A stretch of DNA of 64,000 nt from Desulfuribacillus stibiiarsenatis (GCF_001742305.1 NZ_MJAT01000040.1:1-64000); one strand, 5' to 3'; counted from the first letter of the stretch, positions 1-7,124 are shown. Program-made: numbers and translations. Notes: generated from the sequence alone by a model not told the origin.

Positions 1-1
1 A

Positions 2-169
2 CAGCAAGTCACACCTGTAATGCCAATCTATCCTGTTCTACCAATGCCATTTGATCCTTTCTGCCCACAATTCTCTCCTCAAGAAGCATTGGAAAAAGGA
101 ACATTATTTAAATGGTTATACGATCCATATGTACCTACAATGCCTAGAAGAAGAGGTTTGTTCGGGTAA
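2..169 (+). CDS. cotJA: Spore coat-associated protein CotJA-like, C-terminal part
   Basis: The reading frame enters from the left edge and stops at 167-169, so only the last 55 residues are visible. They are Pro-rich and contain PQFSPQEALEKGTLFKWLYD, which matches the hallmark end of CotJA-family coat proteins (in the family, PQFSP.EALR.GTL.P..YDPY). CotJA proteins are short, are made in the mother cell during sporulation, and associate with CotJC (a manganese-catalase-like protein) in the spore coat. In other genomes cotJB and cotJC usually follow. Here a terminator follows at once and no cotJB or cotJC is present, so this copy is either solitary or last in its operon. The family call is strong. 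The exact member is uncertain because the N-terminus is missing. Confidence 0.8.
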   Translation, partial: QQVTPVMPIYPVLPMPFDPFCPQFSPQEALEKGTLFKWLYDPYVPTMPRRRGLFG

Positions 170-201
170 TATTCAATGAACTAAACAAATTATTTTTCAT
201 G

Positions 202-248
202 AGGCTGTTGCTCAACGAATTAAAATTTCGATGAGTAACAGCCTTTTT
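202..248 (+). terminator. Rho-independent terminator after cotJA-like gene
   Basis: AGGCTGTTGCTCA pairs with TGAGTAACAGCCT (13 bp with one G-U pair) around a 16-base loop and is followed by a T run. It ends the coat-protein transcript. Confidence 0.85.
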
Positions 249-256
249 GCTATTTT

Positions 257-320
257 TATTTGTCGAATATTGACATCTTATGTCGTCAAGGAAGGATTTT
301 CCACTATTGTTGTCGAAAGG
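257..320 (+). promoter_or_regulatory. Spo0A boxes with overlapping sigma-H-like promoter
   Basis: TTTGTCGAAT at 259-268 matches the Spo0A box (TTTGTCGAA). A second, weaker TGTCGTC lies at 281-287. A sigma-H-type -35 (AGGATTT, 293-299) is separated by 12 bases from GTCGAAA (312-318), a near match to the RnnGAAT -10. That -10 itself sits in another Spo0A-box-like TTGTCGAAA. The same arrangement, with the same spacing, occurs at 22455-22513. Spo0A-controlled sigma-H promoters are well known (for example spoIIA). No strong gene follows directly; the candidates are the small frame at 421 and the NERD gene at 869. Confidence 0.55.
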
Positions 321-420
321 TTTGGAAAATCAATTGCATATTCAGTGTTCATGGCATAAATGATTAAAACTCAAAGCGTAGAAATGTCTATTATGCAAAC
401 TAACATAGAAATGTAGTTAG

Positions 421-573
421 GTGAATTTAAGGGTACAAAGTTCAGTCTCTGGCTCTGGGAGCCATCCACCGATAATAGAGTGCTATTGCTCGGACACCAA
501 AAAATATTTTACATTGCCAGGAGAATGTATTGAATTAACTGCAGAACGAATAAACAAAAAATTCAAAATCTAA
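421..573 (+). CDS. Small ORF (50 aa), unknown
   Basis: A 50-residue frame starting with GTG and ending at TAA 571-573. It is not recognisable as any family. It has a CYC pair in the middle and an amphipathic tail (ELTAERINKKFKI). There is no convincing ribosome-binding site before the GTG, so it may be the 3' remnant of a longer decayed gene rather than a live gene. Its main interest is its position just downstream of a sigma-H/Spo0A-type promoter. The rest of 320-690 shows nothing recognisable. Confidence 0.2.
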   Translation: MNLRVQSSVSGSGSHPPIIECYCSDTKKYFTLPGECIELTAERINKKFKI

Positions 574-689
574 AAGGATTTTATATCATTTATGAATCAT
601 GGGGATTGCTATATTGCTATTAGTAATAAGAATCTTCATATTGAAATTAAGAGTTAGTAACATAGAAAATATAAAAACAAGAATCGTAC

Positions 690-777
690 AAAAACGTACA
701 AGCTTGCCCACAATGTGGTGTGAAGTTAGTTCGAAAGAGTGCCAAATACAGCGCTTTCATGGGTAATAAAAGCCCAT
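690..777 (+). pseudogene. Remnant of a topoisomerase-type zinc ribbon
   Basis: The frame around 696-777 encodes a CPQC pair followed by GVKLVRKSAKYSAFMG. This is the first half of the C4 topoisomerase-type zinc ribbon (CPxCxxxLVxRxxKxGxFxGC). The second Cys pair has been lost and the frame stops. The intact gene next door (869-1618) ends with the same kind of ribbon, so this scrap is probably the 3' end of an older NERD-type or related gene at the same place. Both the evidence and the conclusion are modest. Confidence 0.4.
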
Positions 778-868
778 AACGTCTGACGAATAACGGACCA
801 ACAAGACTTTCCAACCAGGTTTTCATATCATGTACGCCATACAAATACAACTGAAAGGAAGACGAAGT

Positions 869-1618
869 ATGATTTTTAAAATGTTTACAGAGTTATGGTA
901 TTTATGGGCTCTTGTTATAATTGTATTTTTTTATTCATTATTTAAACCGAAGATCAAAGGATATTTAGGAGAAAAAGCTATTGCAGTTATATTATCTAGG
1001 CTTGATTCCGAAAAGTATAAAATTATTAATGACATCATGATTGAAGTAAATGGCAAGACTTCTCAAATCGATCATGTTATTGTATCGAATTATGGAATTT
1101 TCGTTATTGAAACAAAGAATTATAAAGGATGGATTTTAGGAGAAGAAAGAAGTGAGTATTGGACACAGGTTATTTATAAACGTAAAGAGAGGCTATATAA
1201 TCCCATTAGGCAAAACTATGGACACATTCAAGCTTTGAAAGGTATTTTAGAGGCATACTCCAATGTGGTATTTATCCCAATAGTAGTGTTTTCTGTGAAT
1301 TCAAATTTAAAAATAAAAACTACGTCAGAAGTGGTATATAGTGTAAATCTCTTAAAAACAATTAAAAAGTATAATCAAGAGATTATATCAAATAAGGAGA
1401 AAGATGAGATATTCTCTAAAATAGTTGCACTTAATATAGTGGATAAAGATTCAAAGAAAAAGCACATATCGGATATTCGCCAAAATATAATAGAAAAAAA
1501 TGTACAGGTAAGTCATGATGTTTGTCCAAGGTGTAATGGTCAGTTATTGAAAAGAAAAGGAAAAAACGGAGAATTTAAAGGGTGTTCCAATTTTCCTAAA
1601 TGTAGATTCACTGCATAA
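869..1618 (+). CDS. NERD domain protein with C-terminal zinc ribbon
   Basis: A 249-residue protein. An N-terminal membrane helix (about residues 5-22, [16 protein letters not shown]) is followed by a NERD (nuclease-related) domain at about 28-150. The domain carries the usual pattern GYLGEKAI, then [25 protein letters not shown], quoted here in parts: the QIDH and ETKNYKG elements correspond to the putative nuclease active site shared with the restriction-endonuclease fold. The C-terminus is a four-Cys topoisomerase-type zinc ribbon (CPRC and CSNFPKC). I chose ATG 869 because AGGAAG lies 8 bases upstream; the longer frame from 830 has no ribosome-binding site. Proteins of this architecture are widespread in Bacillota. 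A DNA-processing or stress role is assumed but unproven. Confidence 0.85.
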   Translation: MIFKMFTELWYLWALVIIVFFYSLFKPKIKGYLGEKAIAVILSRLDSEKYKIINDIMIEVNGKTSQIDHVIVSNYGIFVIETKNYKGWILGEERSEYWTQVIYKRKERLYNPIRQNYGHIQALKGILEAYSNVVFIPIVVFSVNSNLKIKTTSEVVYSVNLLKTIKKYNQEIISNKEKDEIFSKIVALNIVDKDSKKKHISDIRQNIIEKNVQVSHDVCPRCNGQLLKRKGKNGEFKGCSNFPKCRFTA

Positions 1619-1642
1619 AGAAACCACTTCGATCCCAATTTA

Positions 1643-1681
1643 AAGCCCATCGCTGTTGAATATAACAGTCGTAGGTTTTTT
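1643..1681 (+). terminator. Terminator hairpin, copy 1 of a recurring element
   Basis: GCCCATCGCTGTT pairs imperfectly with AACAGTCGTAGG and is followed by six T. It ends the NERD gene. The hairpin has the same backbone (CCTATCGCTGTTA…TAACAGTCGATAGG) as hairpins at 19531 and 22837 and, more weakly, near 2450 and 6270. All are part of one repeat family in this window. Confidence 0.75.
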
Positions 1682-1710
1682 GTGTTGATAGAAGCATATA
1701 TGCCATAAGA

Positions 1711-1735
1711 AGGAAATATTAGAATTAGGGAGAAT
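1711..1735 (+). promoter_or_regulatory. Sigma-H-like promoter in hairpin element 1
   Basis: AGGAAAT (1711-1717), an 11-base spacer and GGAGAAT (1729-1735) fit the sigma-H consensus AGGAwww–N11-12–RnnGAAT exactly. The following bases ATTGGAAGTATTTGTAT recur after the copies at 2498 and, diverged, 19601. The nearest gene downstream is the YfiT-like gene at 1909, so it could drive that gene or a short RNA. Confidence 0.5.
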
Positions 1736-1908
1736 ATAATAACAGAAATTATTGGAAGTATTTGTATTGATAATGCAAGAAATGGAGTTAGGTGTTTTCA
1801 AGAGATTAATGTCGTTGAGATCCTAATAAGAGTGTTTATATGAACCAGTGTCAAGGATGTAGTAGTTATACGTAATGACTCAAAACCATTAAGATAGGAG
1901 TGTTTCTA

Positions 1909-2445
1909 ATGTTTAATTGTTGCTCGTCATCTAGTCAAAGGTACCCGATAGGAGTTTTTGAACCAGCCGAAGAGATCACAAAAAGTCTTCTTACGAAATA
2001 CATCAATGATCTTAACTCAATTCCAAGCAATTTGAAGGAAAGTATTGATAAATTAAATGAGGAGCAATTGAATTACTCATATAGGCTAGATGGATGGACT
2101 GTTACACAAGTAGTCCATCATTTAGCTGATACACACATGAATGCATACATTAGATTTAAACTAGCACTCACAGAATCCAACCCACTTGTCAAAACTTATG
2201 ATGAGGTACAATGGGCCGAATTATTTGATGGCGTTAGCGCTCCAATTGATACATCAGTAGCCATAATTACTGGTTTACATAAAAGGTGGGGCATATTAAT
2301 CGATTCTTTAACAGAGCAACAACTAAAACGAAACTTTAATCATCCAGTGTCAGGGAGTTCGCCAATTGAAAGGCTTATAGAATTTTACTCGTGGCATGGA
2401 AACCACCACATAGCCCATATTAATTTGATTGTTGAGAAAAAATGA
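1909..2445 (+). CDS. DinB/YfiT-like metal-dependent thiol transferase
   Basis: A 178-residue protein of the DinB four-helix-bundle superfamily, closest to Bacillus YfiT (annotated as putative metal-dependent hydrolase or bacillithiol transferase BstA). It begins with the family-typical RYPIGVFEPAEEIT. Metal ligands appear as His in DGWTVTQVVHHLADTH and in WHGNHHIAHI near the C-terminus, giving a three-His site. In the family the enzyme conjugates bacillithiol to electrophiles. Start: ATG 1909 has AGGAG 8 bases upstream; an in-frame GTG at 1900 lacks its own site. It is a single-gene unit behind the element-1 promoter. Confidence 0.82.
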   Translation: MFNCCSSSSQRYPIGVFEPAEEITKSLLTKYINDLNSIPSNLKESIDKLNEEQLNYSYRLDGWTVTQVVHHLADTHMNAYIRFKLALTESNPLVKTYDEVQWAELFDGVSAPIDTSVAIITGLHKRWGILIDSLTEQQLKRNFNHPVSGSSPIERLIEFYSWHGNHHIAHINLIVEKK

Positions 2446-2449
2446 AGCC

Positions 2450-2523
2450 TACAGTAACAGTCTAGGTTTTTTTTATGCGCAAAAAACTAACTGGGGCAGG
2501 AAATAAGCAAAACAGTATAGAAT
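2450..2523 (+). repeat. Hairpin plus sigma-H-like promoter, element 2
   Basis: A weak CCTA…TAGG hairpin and a T8 run (2466-2473) end the YfiT-like gene. They are followed by AGGAAAT (2498-2504), a 12-base spacer and ATAGAAT (2517-2523), a perfect sigma-H-type match. The tail ATTGGAAGTTTTTGTAT follows as in element 1. No gene starts until 2784. Confidence 0.5.
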
Positions 2524-2596
2524 ATAATATATAATCATTGGAAGTTTTTGTATAGAAAGATAAAGTATGGTATTCCATGCAATTCGACACAGTAAT

Positions 2597-2665
2597 ATTC
2601 CTTTCAGTTTAACACCAATTGTAATTAAGTAATCCTAAAAAGCTACACAACGATTATAGCAAGCA
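2597..2665 (+). repeat. 3' remnant of small lipoprotein gene (matches 6148-6213)
   Basis: ATTCCTTTCAGTTTAA and the following stretch through AAGCTACACAACGATT nearly duplicate the end and downstream DNA of the lipoprotein frame at 5943-6185. Only the last few codons (IPFSL) of the coding part remain. It is a truncated copy with no start. Confidence 0.6.
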
Positions 2666-2783
2666 GTAAAGTTCATTACTCTTTCTACGGTGACTTTCAC
2701 AGACTCTGAAAATATCACTCGTCATGCGTAGCTTAAGAAAGAGTTGTATTTAATACAATAGTTGGTAAATGGGGGTATAGACA

Positions 2784-2981
2784 ATGCTTGATGGTAGTAG
2801 ACTAGTTACTTTTTTTGCATTTTTGCCTATAGGTTTGCATGTAGCGTTTATTATCTTTGTCATATATTTTGTGATTAAAATAATAAAGTTTATGGATGCT
2901 AAAACAAAATTAGATCAAGAAAGAAATGAAAAGCTTGATGAAATACTGAAGTTTGTTAACTATGAATATAGCCGAAAATAA
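2784..2981 (+). CDS. Small membrane protein (65 aa), unknown
   Basis: The start is supported by GGGGGTATAGACA before ATG. One strong membrane helix (about residues 10-34, FLPIGLHVAFIIFVIYFVIK) is followed by a charged, coiled-coil-like tail (DQERNEKLDEILKF). No family is recognised. Many Bacillota encode similar one-helix proteins of unknown role in accessory DNA; this one sits alone between remnants. Confidence 0.6.
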   Translation: MLDGSRLVTFFAFLPIGLHVAFIIFVIYFVIKIIKFMDAKTKLDQERNEKLDEILKFVNYEYSRK

Positions 2982-3025
2982 CTTCTATATATTATAGAAT
3001 AAATACGATTTTAAGTGCGCAAATC

Positions 3026-3150
3026 CTATTCCAATGGGAAATGTCTTTCTCCACTACCAACTCAATTGGGTTACAAACACGCTTTGAATATGATACCAGT
3101 GGAGGTCTTGTAAGAACTGTTCAACCAGGGAACAAAATAAGGGGGTCGAG
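3026..3150 (+). pseudogene. Possible YD-repeat (RHS-type) gene remnant
   Basis: One frame across this stretch reads TRFEYDTSGGLVRTVQPGNK, which resembles a single YD repeat (YDxxGxLxxxxxP) of RHS/teneurin-like wall-associated polymorphic toxins. It has no start signal and no further repeats. If real, it implies a large RHS gene once stood here, and the small genes around it could include immunity genes. A single repeat is weak evidence. Confidence 0.35.
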
Positions 3151-3153
3151 AGT

Positions 3154-3621
3154 TTGGAAAAGAAGATTTTTTTTATAATAGCACTTCTAATCTCTTTTAT
3201 ATTGGTATCGGGATGCGATTCTCAGTATAGAACTATTCCTGAAGATCTAAAAAATGTAACTTTTAACCAACAACTATCTGTGATATATGAGGATCAGGAT
3301 AAATACATTGTGGAAATAAAATTTGAAAACAAAACGAATTATGATTTTTCACCTACAGTTGTTTCAGTACGACCTCAAATTCGATATGTAAAAGACGGGG
3401 TCGATTATGGCGAACCAAACCCAATAAATTTACTCGGGGAACAAGTGGATTATGGACCTCGAAAATATAAATATAAAATAGAAATACCTAAAAAGATTTT
3501 TGATGTTTATGATCATATGAGTAAAGATAGAGTAACTGTGACTGTGGAAGGAATGTTTACAAAAGGAAATAAAATAATTTTTGGAGTATCATATGGAGAA
3601 GATCTGGAATTGATAAAATAA
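3154..3621 (+). CDS. Small lipoprotein (155 aa), unknown
   Basis: TTG start at 3154 with GGGGGTCG upstream. A signal peptide ends in the lipobox LVSGC, so the mature protein should be lipid-anchored on the outer face of the membrane, with Cys at about position 21. The mature part is predicted beta-rich and mentions no known motif (VTFNQQLSVIYEDQDKYIVE and later). A role in extracytoplasmic binding or immunity is possible only by context. It is flanked by remnants on both sides. Confidence 0.7.
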   Translation: MEKKIFFIIALLISFILVSGCDSQYRTIPEDLKNVTFNQQLSVIYEDQDKYIVEIKFENKTNYDFSPTVVSVRPQIRYVKDGVDYGEPNPINLLGEQVDYGPRKYKYKIEIPKKIFDVYDHMSKDRVTVTVEGMFTKGNKIIFGVSYGEDLELIK

Positions 3622-3623
3622 CA

Positions 3624-3718
3624 GTTTTACATTGTCTCTTATGGAAATGAAGAATGATGAGATTAATGTTCATTTTCGTGATGATTATTTTACATCAAAT
3701 GAGCCTGTTGACATAACT
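3624..3718 (+). pseudogene. 3' fragment of the lipoprotein gene found at 22891
   Basis: About 95 bases, from AGTTTTACATTGTCTC to GAGCCTGTTGACATAA, are nearly identical to 23184-23278, inside the intact lipoprotein gene 22891-23328. Only this internal 3' piece is left here. It abuts the next frame at 3720, so that gene's start may be chimeric. Confidence 0.85.
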
Positions 3719-3719
3719 A

Positions 3720-4241
3720 TTGACATTTATTTTAATTCTATCTACGTTATTGAATTTTAGTCTAGTAATACAAATGACTTACCATGAGAGTAGAAAGGAA
3801 AATGTAGCGTATAATCTGTATTCTAACTTTTTTTCAACCTTGTATCATTATGGTAATAGCTTAGATGATTATAGTAACAATATAGAAAAAAGTAATGATG
3901 ATAATATTAGAAACTTACAAGTTTTATCTACGTATAGCTTTAACTTAATAGAATACTCAAGAGCTCACGCACAACTAATTGAAGATGATGACAAGGTAGC
4001 TAACTTACTATGGGATCTAGCTGTAAACATACAAGAGTTTACAAATAATCTTTATGATACTAACAAAATAATAGACAAAAGAATTAAAATCACCGAATTT
4101 TCAGCAATTATAAATGAAATAGTAACAGCGGAAAATCAAGCAAGAATGAGTCAAAAGAACATAGGATTTGAAAAGGAGAAAGAAGAAGTGTATTCGCTCA
4201 TCAGTCCGAAAATTACTCAAGCTATCGAAGTATTAGAATGA
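3720..4241 (+). CDS. Unknown exported or membrane-anchored protein (173 aa)
   Basis: Starts at TTG 3720 with no clear ribosome-binding site, directly at the end of a duplicated fragment, so the true start may have been lost or replaced. The N-terminus is a hydrophobic helix (FILILSTLLNFSLVI) and the remainder is helical, acidic and polar (NLYSNFFSTLYHYGNSLDDY and later). No family is recognised. Similar one-helix-plus-helical-domain proteins exist in Bacillus, but I cannot name one. Confidence 0.5.
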   Translation: MTFILILSTLLNFSLVIQMTYHESRKENVAYNLYSNFFSTLYHYGNSLDDYSNNIEKSNDDNIRNLQVLSTYSFNLIEYSRAHAQLIEDDDKVANLLWDLAVNIQEFTNNLYDTNKIIDKRIKITEFSAIINEIVTAENQARMSQKNIGFEKEKEEVYSLISPKITQAIEVLE

Positions 4242-4319
4242 TAGTTGGTACATCTCAAAAACGCTCATAACGACACGTTGTTAAGAATCGGCAAATCCTT
4301 CTATCTAAAAGGAGCATCA

Positions 4320-4804
4320 ATGAAAAATATAAAACTGATATTAATCGCAATACTTATAACTGCATTAGTAATTATCAACTACAAAAGGACACAGTCTCGG
4401 AAGATATAAAGGACATAATGGGTTTTCAATTAATTTCAAACAGTATTATTCAACTTGAAGGGACGGTCATGTTTCAAATTGATAATAACTGGTTTAATCC
4501 TAATAGTGTAATCGAGAAAGTAGAGGATGTAGTCGAGAGTATCTATATTACCCAAGAAGTCACTGGAAAACTACATGCGTTATCGAGTGAAGATGAAGAA
4601 GTACTACACAAACTAGCTGATTATTTTGGTAGATACCCTAAGTACTCGGGATTTCCAAACAATAGTATTGATGAGAATGATATTGAAATGTTTGTAGAGC
4701 TAAGAAAGAATCTAAGGGCAATTGGATGGGGAATGAATCTAAATTATTCTAGTGACTGGAATGAATTGACAGAGAAGGCAAATAATCTAATAAATAGTAG
4801 GTAA
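4320..4804 (+). pseudogene. Frameshifted small lipoprotein gene
   Basis: AAAGGAG precedes ATG 4320, and the frame begins as a signal peptide (MKNIKLILIAILIT). At about 4359-4361 the continuation that makes sense lies in another frame: TGC at 4361 opens CISNYQLQKDTVSEDIKDIM and runs into the long frame that contains ATG 4418 and ends at 4804. LIT followed by C looks like a lipobox damaged by a 1- or 4-base loss. The part from 4418 (128 aa) has no ribosome-binding site of its own. The product family is not recognised. A sequencing error cannot be excluded. Confidence 0.55.
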
Positions 4805-5021
4805 CTAAAAGAAAGCTCTAAGGAGAACACTAAAGCAGTATTAATACTTTGCACAGCCAAGCTTTAATACCAACTTAGAAGTAGAGATTCAAAAGTCAAA
4901 TCATTATTAAAGGAAATTTCAAAATTTTGGACAGTCATGGAACGAATTTTAATCATTTTTTTAGGTTCCTATTAGATGGATACTTATAAACATTGGATTT
5001 GGTGTTCTAGGAGGGAACCAT

Positions 5022-5216
5022 TTGATAAAATTAAAAAGATCATCAACAGACAAGTCTTTTTATGGTGTATGTGGAGGTATAGCAAATTATTTTAATATCC
5101 CATCTTTATTGGTTAGGTTGGTATTTTTATTTACTACTCCTTTATCGGTATGGGTATATTTGTTATTCGTTGCATATGTAGAAGAAAAACCATCATTCGT
5201 AAAACTCCGAAACTAA
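5022..5216 (+). CDS. PspC domain protein
   Basis: A 64-residue protein consisting of essentially one PspC domain: [20 protein letters not shown], then a hydrophobic helix pair ending at [14 protein letters not shown]. PspC proteins sense or stabilise membranes in the phage-shock response of many bacteria. Small stand-alone versions are common in Bacillota. TTG start at 5022, with AGGAGGG 7 bases upstream. Stop at 5216. No liaF or vraT neighbour is visible, so its partner is unknown. Confidence 0.85.
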   Translation: MIKLKRSSTDKSFYGVCGGIANYFNIPSLLVRLVFLFTTPLSVWVYLLFVAYVEEKPSFVKLRN

Positions 5217-5246
5217 GGAATCAATTATAGAAATACGAGGACAAAA

Positions 5247-5489
5247 ATGAAAATAGGATTAATGACAGGGGTAAAGAGTGATGAAGAAATTGACCGTTTT
5301 ATTGGTTGCCACTGTATATATTCATGCTTTCCAAAAGACTTCTTATCTACTTCCATGACGATAACAATGATATCTGCTGTAATGCTAATCATTAGAGGAA
5401 TATTGCTATACTTACAAATGAGAAATAGTTCACCTAACGTTGATCGTTCTAAAGTATATATAGAAGAAAATACTGATCTTAGTGACTGA
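5247..5489 (+). CDS. Doubtful small ORF with membrane segment
   Basis: An 80-codon frame with a central hydrophobic stretch (TITMISAVMLIIRGILLYL). A second frame inside it (ATG 5281, MKKLTVLLVATVYIHAFQ) looks like a signal peptide that ends after 26 codons. The two frames together look like a decayed gene for a small exported protein. No homologue is recognised and I would not rely on either start. Confidence 0.25.
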   Translation: MKIGLMTGVKSDEEIDRFIGCHCIYSCFPKDFLSTSMTITMISAVMLIIRGILLYLQMRNSSPNVDRSKVYIEENTDLSD

Positions 5490-5584
5490 AAATATATTGA
5501 TTTTAGAAAGTCAATTCTATTCTTGTTTTGGAATCAATGATACTAAAATAGCTTTTTCAATCTACATTTCAGATTCAACTTATC

Positions 5585-5920
5585 ATGATTGCTAGAATAG
5601 TAATTCCGTTTGTTTTAGGTTTGTTTCTCGCTATTCCCAAGGTTATATGTGAATGGAGAAAGGAAGGGAAATGGCAATATGACTGGGTAAAATTATTGGC
5701 AATAGGAGTACCTATTCTATATATTGTATTCATGCCTATAATCTCATATATATGGCCACAATACTTTTCTTCTGAATTGAACATTATCGCTAGTATACCT
5801 TTATTCTTACATCTAATGCCGCACGCTATTGCTGGTATTGCAACAGGATATTTCTTAATTGCGTGCATCTATAAAACTCCTAATCAAAATGAGCCCACAC
5901 TGAGCAAGAAGAAAAACTAG
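5585..5920 (+). CDS. Small three-helix membrane protein, unknown
   Basis: A 111-residue protein with three hydrophobic segments (about residues 5-20, 37-57 and 64-92) and a charged C-terminal tail. The ribosome-binding site is poor. The 3' two-thirds (from about 5696) is about 90% identical to 23484-23737, where a single-base deletion breaks the frame, so this is the better-preserved copy of a duplicated gene. The lipoprotein frame follows directly in both copies. No family is recognised. Confidence 0.55.
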   Translation: MIARIVIPFVLGLFLAIPKVICEWRKEGKWQYDWVKLLAIGVPILYIVFMPIISYIWPQYFSSELNIIASIPLFLHLMPHAIAGIATGYFLIACIYKTPNQNEPTLSKKKN

Positions 5921-6005
5921 AGTCAAGTGGGGATGGGCAGATATGTTAAAGTAGCTGATGACTGTGTTATTATCGCTGTTCCTTACAGGTTGCGGTTCGA
6001 GTACG
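5696..6005 (+). repeat. About 300-bp duplicated segment (partner 23484-23790)
   Basis: From GGCAATAGGAGTACCTATTC to the lipoprotein signal peptide (CTGTTCCTTACAGGTTGC) the sequence matches 23484-23790 with few differences. It spans the end of one small membrane-protein gene and the start of a small lipoprotein gene, in the same order in both copies. Confidence 0.9.
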
Positions 6006-6185
6006 ACTCATTTAAATCAGTATGGTGTAATAAACTCGCCTACAATCGGATCATGTAGTCCTGATTTTAATAAAGATAGTATTATTAAAATGAAATTTGA
6101 ATGGAATGGAGTAATAGAAGAATTAGAAGCAACGTTAGATGAAAGTAAGATTCCTTTCAGTTTAATATTATCCAATCATAATTAA
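5943..6185 (+). pseudogene. Degraded small lipoprotein gene, copy 1
   Basis: The partner copy at 23731 reads ATG TTA AAG AAA CTG ATG; here the fourth codon is TAG, so the natural start ATG 5943 leads only to a stop. Translation could restart at ATG 5958, giving a 75-residue frame (MTVLLSLFLTGCGSS) with an intact lipobox LTGC but a shortened signal peptide. The 3' end (DESKIPFSLILSNHN) is the family tail also found near 2599 and 23867. Probably a decaying copy. Confidence 0.6.
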
Positions 6186-6269
6186 GTAATACTACAAAGC
6201 TACACGACGATTTCTGATCTTATGTAAAACGACAAAATCGCTTTTGGAGCTAATAACTACTTATCAACC

Positions 6270-6362
6270 GAAAACATATCACTGTACACTATAACAGTCG
6301 GTAGGTTTCTTTTTTATACGAAAAATTACCAGGGGCAGGAAAAAAGTAGAATAATATAGAAA
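6270..6362 (+). repeat. Hairpin plus degenerate sigma-H-like promoter, element 3
   Basis: CTGTACACTATAACAG and GGTAGGTTTCTTTTTT form the eroded hairpin and T run. AGGAAAA (6337-6343), a 12-base spacer and ATAGAAA (6356-6362) form a diverged sigma-H-type promoter. The copy is cut off by the transposase remnant that begins at about 6365. Confidence 0.45.
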
Positions 6363-6364
6363 GT

Positions 6365-6830
6365 CAAAGCCGGGGACCTGAAAGTCGGCGAGTAGATTCT
6401 TGACAGTACTGACATCAGGGATGTTACCTGCTAGCTTTCGGTAGTAAAAAGGAAGACCCGATTTTTGACCAAATACCAGAGCGAGGTTGATTTGGGGTAA
6501 CTCGTATCATTTTCCATATTCCTTCCATATTGGACTTGTCGAAGAGTTTGGGAACAGCTAGACACAAAGGTCGTATCATAAGCCCAATTCTCATCTTCCT
6601 GACGGCGTTTCTCCTGTAGTTTAAAGAAGTGATTTCTTTCTTCTTCTGAGATACTAGCAAACAGTTCACTGCTTCGCTGAGATGCTATATTCTTGCCGTA
6701 TGGATGACGATGAAGCATGCTCCATTTTTCAAAGCGAAAAAGCGGTGAATCGCTTTCCGGAATCAGACGATAAAAAAGAAGAAAAGTGCGTGAAATCAAC
6801 TGTTTAGAGCTATTTCATAGTCACATCATA
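6365..6830 (-). pseudogene. IS1634-type (IS4 group) transposase remnant
   Basis: On the minus strand, one frame (from 6799) reads RLIPESDSPLFRFEKW, later QRSSELFASISEEERNHFF and WAYDTTFVSS. After a frameshift near 6510 another frame continues PQINLALVFGQKSGLPFYYR and KLAGNIPDVSTVKNLL. Both parts are typical of IS1634-family transposases, which include the DTT catalytic region. The left end is cut at about 6370; the N-terminal third is unrecognisable in 6830-6990. It is inactive. No terminal inverted repeats were identified. Confidence 0.8.
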
Positions 6831-7061
6831 GTTATGAGTGGCGGGAATTCAGGATATAGAAACTTATAATAAAAATAAACTTGCTGAAGCAAGTCAATGA
6901 ACAGTTGATATCTCTTGATAATGATACTATTTTTTTAAATATTTTGCTCATGTCATTTCAAAGATCAACGTTTTTATAGATCGTATTGAAATACTTTACA
7001 CAATCAAGGATATCGGTTGTACTGATAAGAAGGTTAAAGAATAGCCCAAAACCATACACTG

Positions 7062-7093
7062 TTTAGAACTGGTTTAGAACTGTATGGTATAAT
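7062..7093 (+). promoter_or_regulatory. Promoter with 11-bp direct-repeat operator before sensor gene
   Basis: TTTAGAACTGG at 7062 and TTTAGAACTGT at 7073 are direct repeats exactly 11 bp apart. A perfect -10, TATAAT, lies at 7088-7093, 15 bases after the start of the second repeat, and there is no good -35. The layout (direct repeats one helical turn apart that replace the -35) is the binding mode known for SARP/OmpR-type activators. Four copies with the same phase and distance lie before the gene at 11549. They are probable sites for the regulator at 10187. Confidence 0.75.
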
Positions 7094-7124
7094 GTATTCT
7101 AATTGCCATAAGGAAGGAGACAAA

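Noticed and set aside
6424-6799. Transposase fragment as an active insertion sequence
   Set aside because: The gene is frameshifted, truncated at both ends, and no terminal inverted repeats or target duplication were found.
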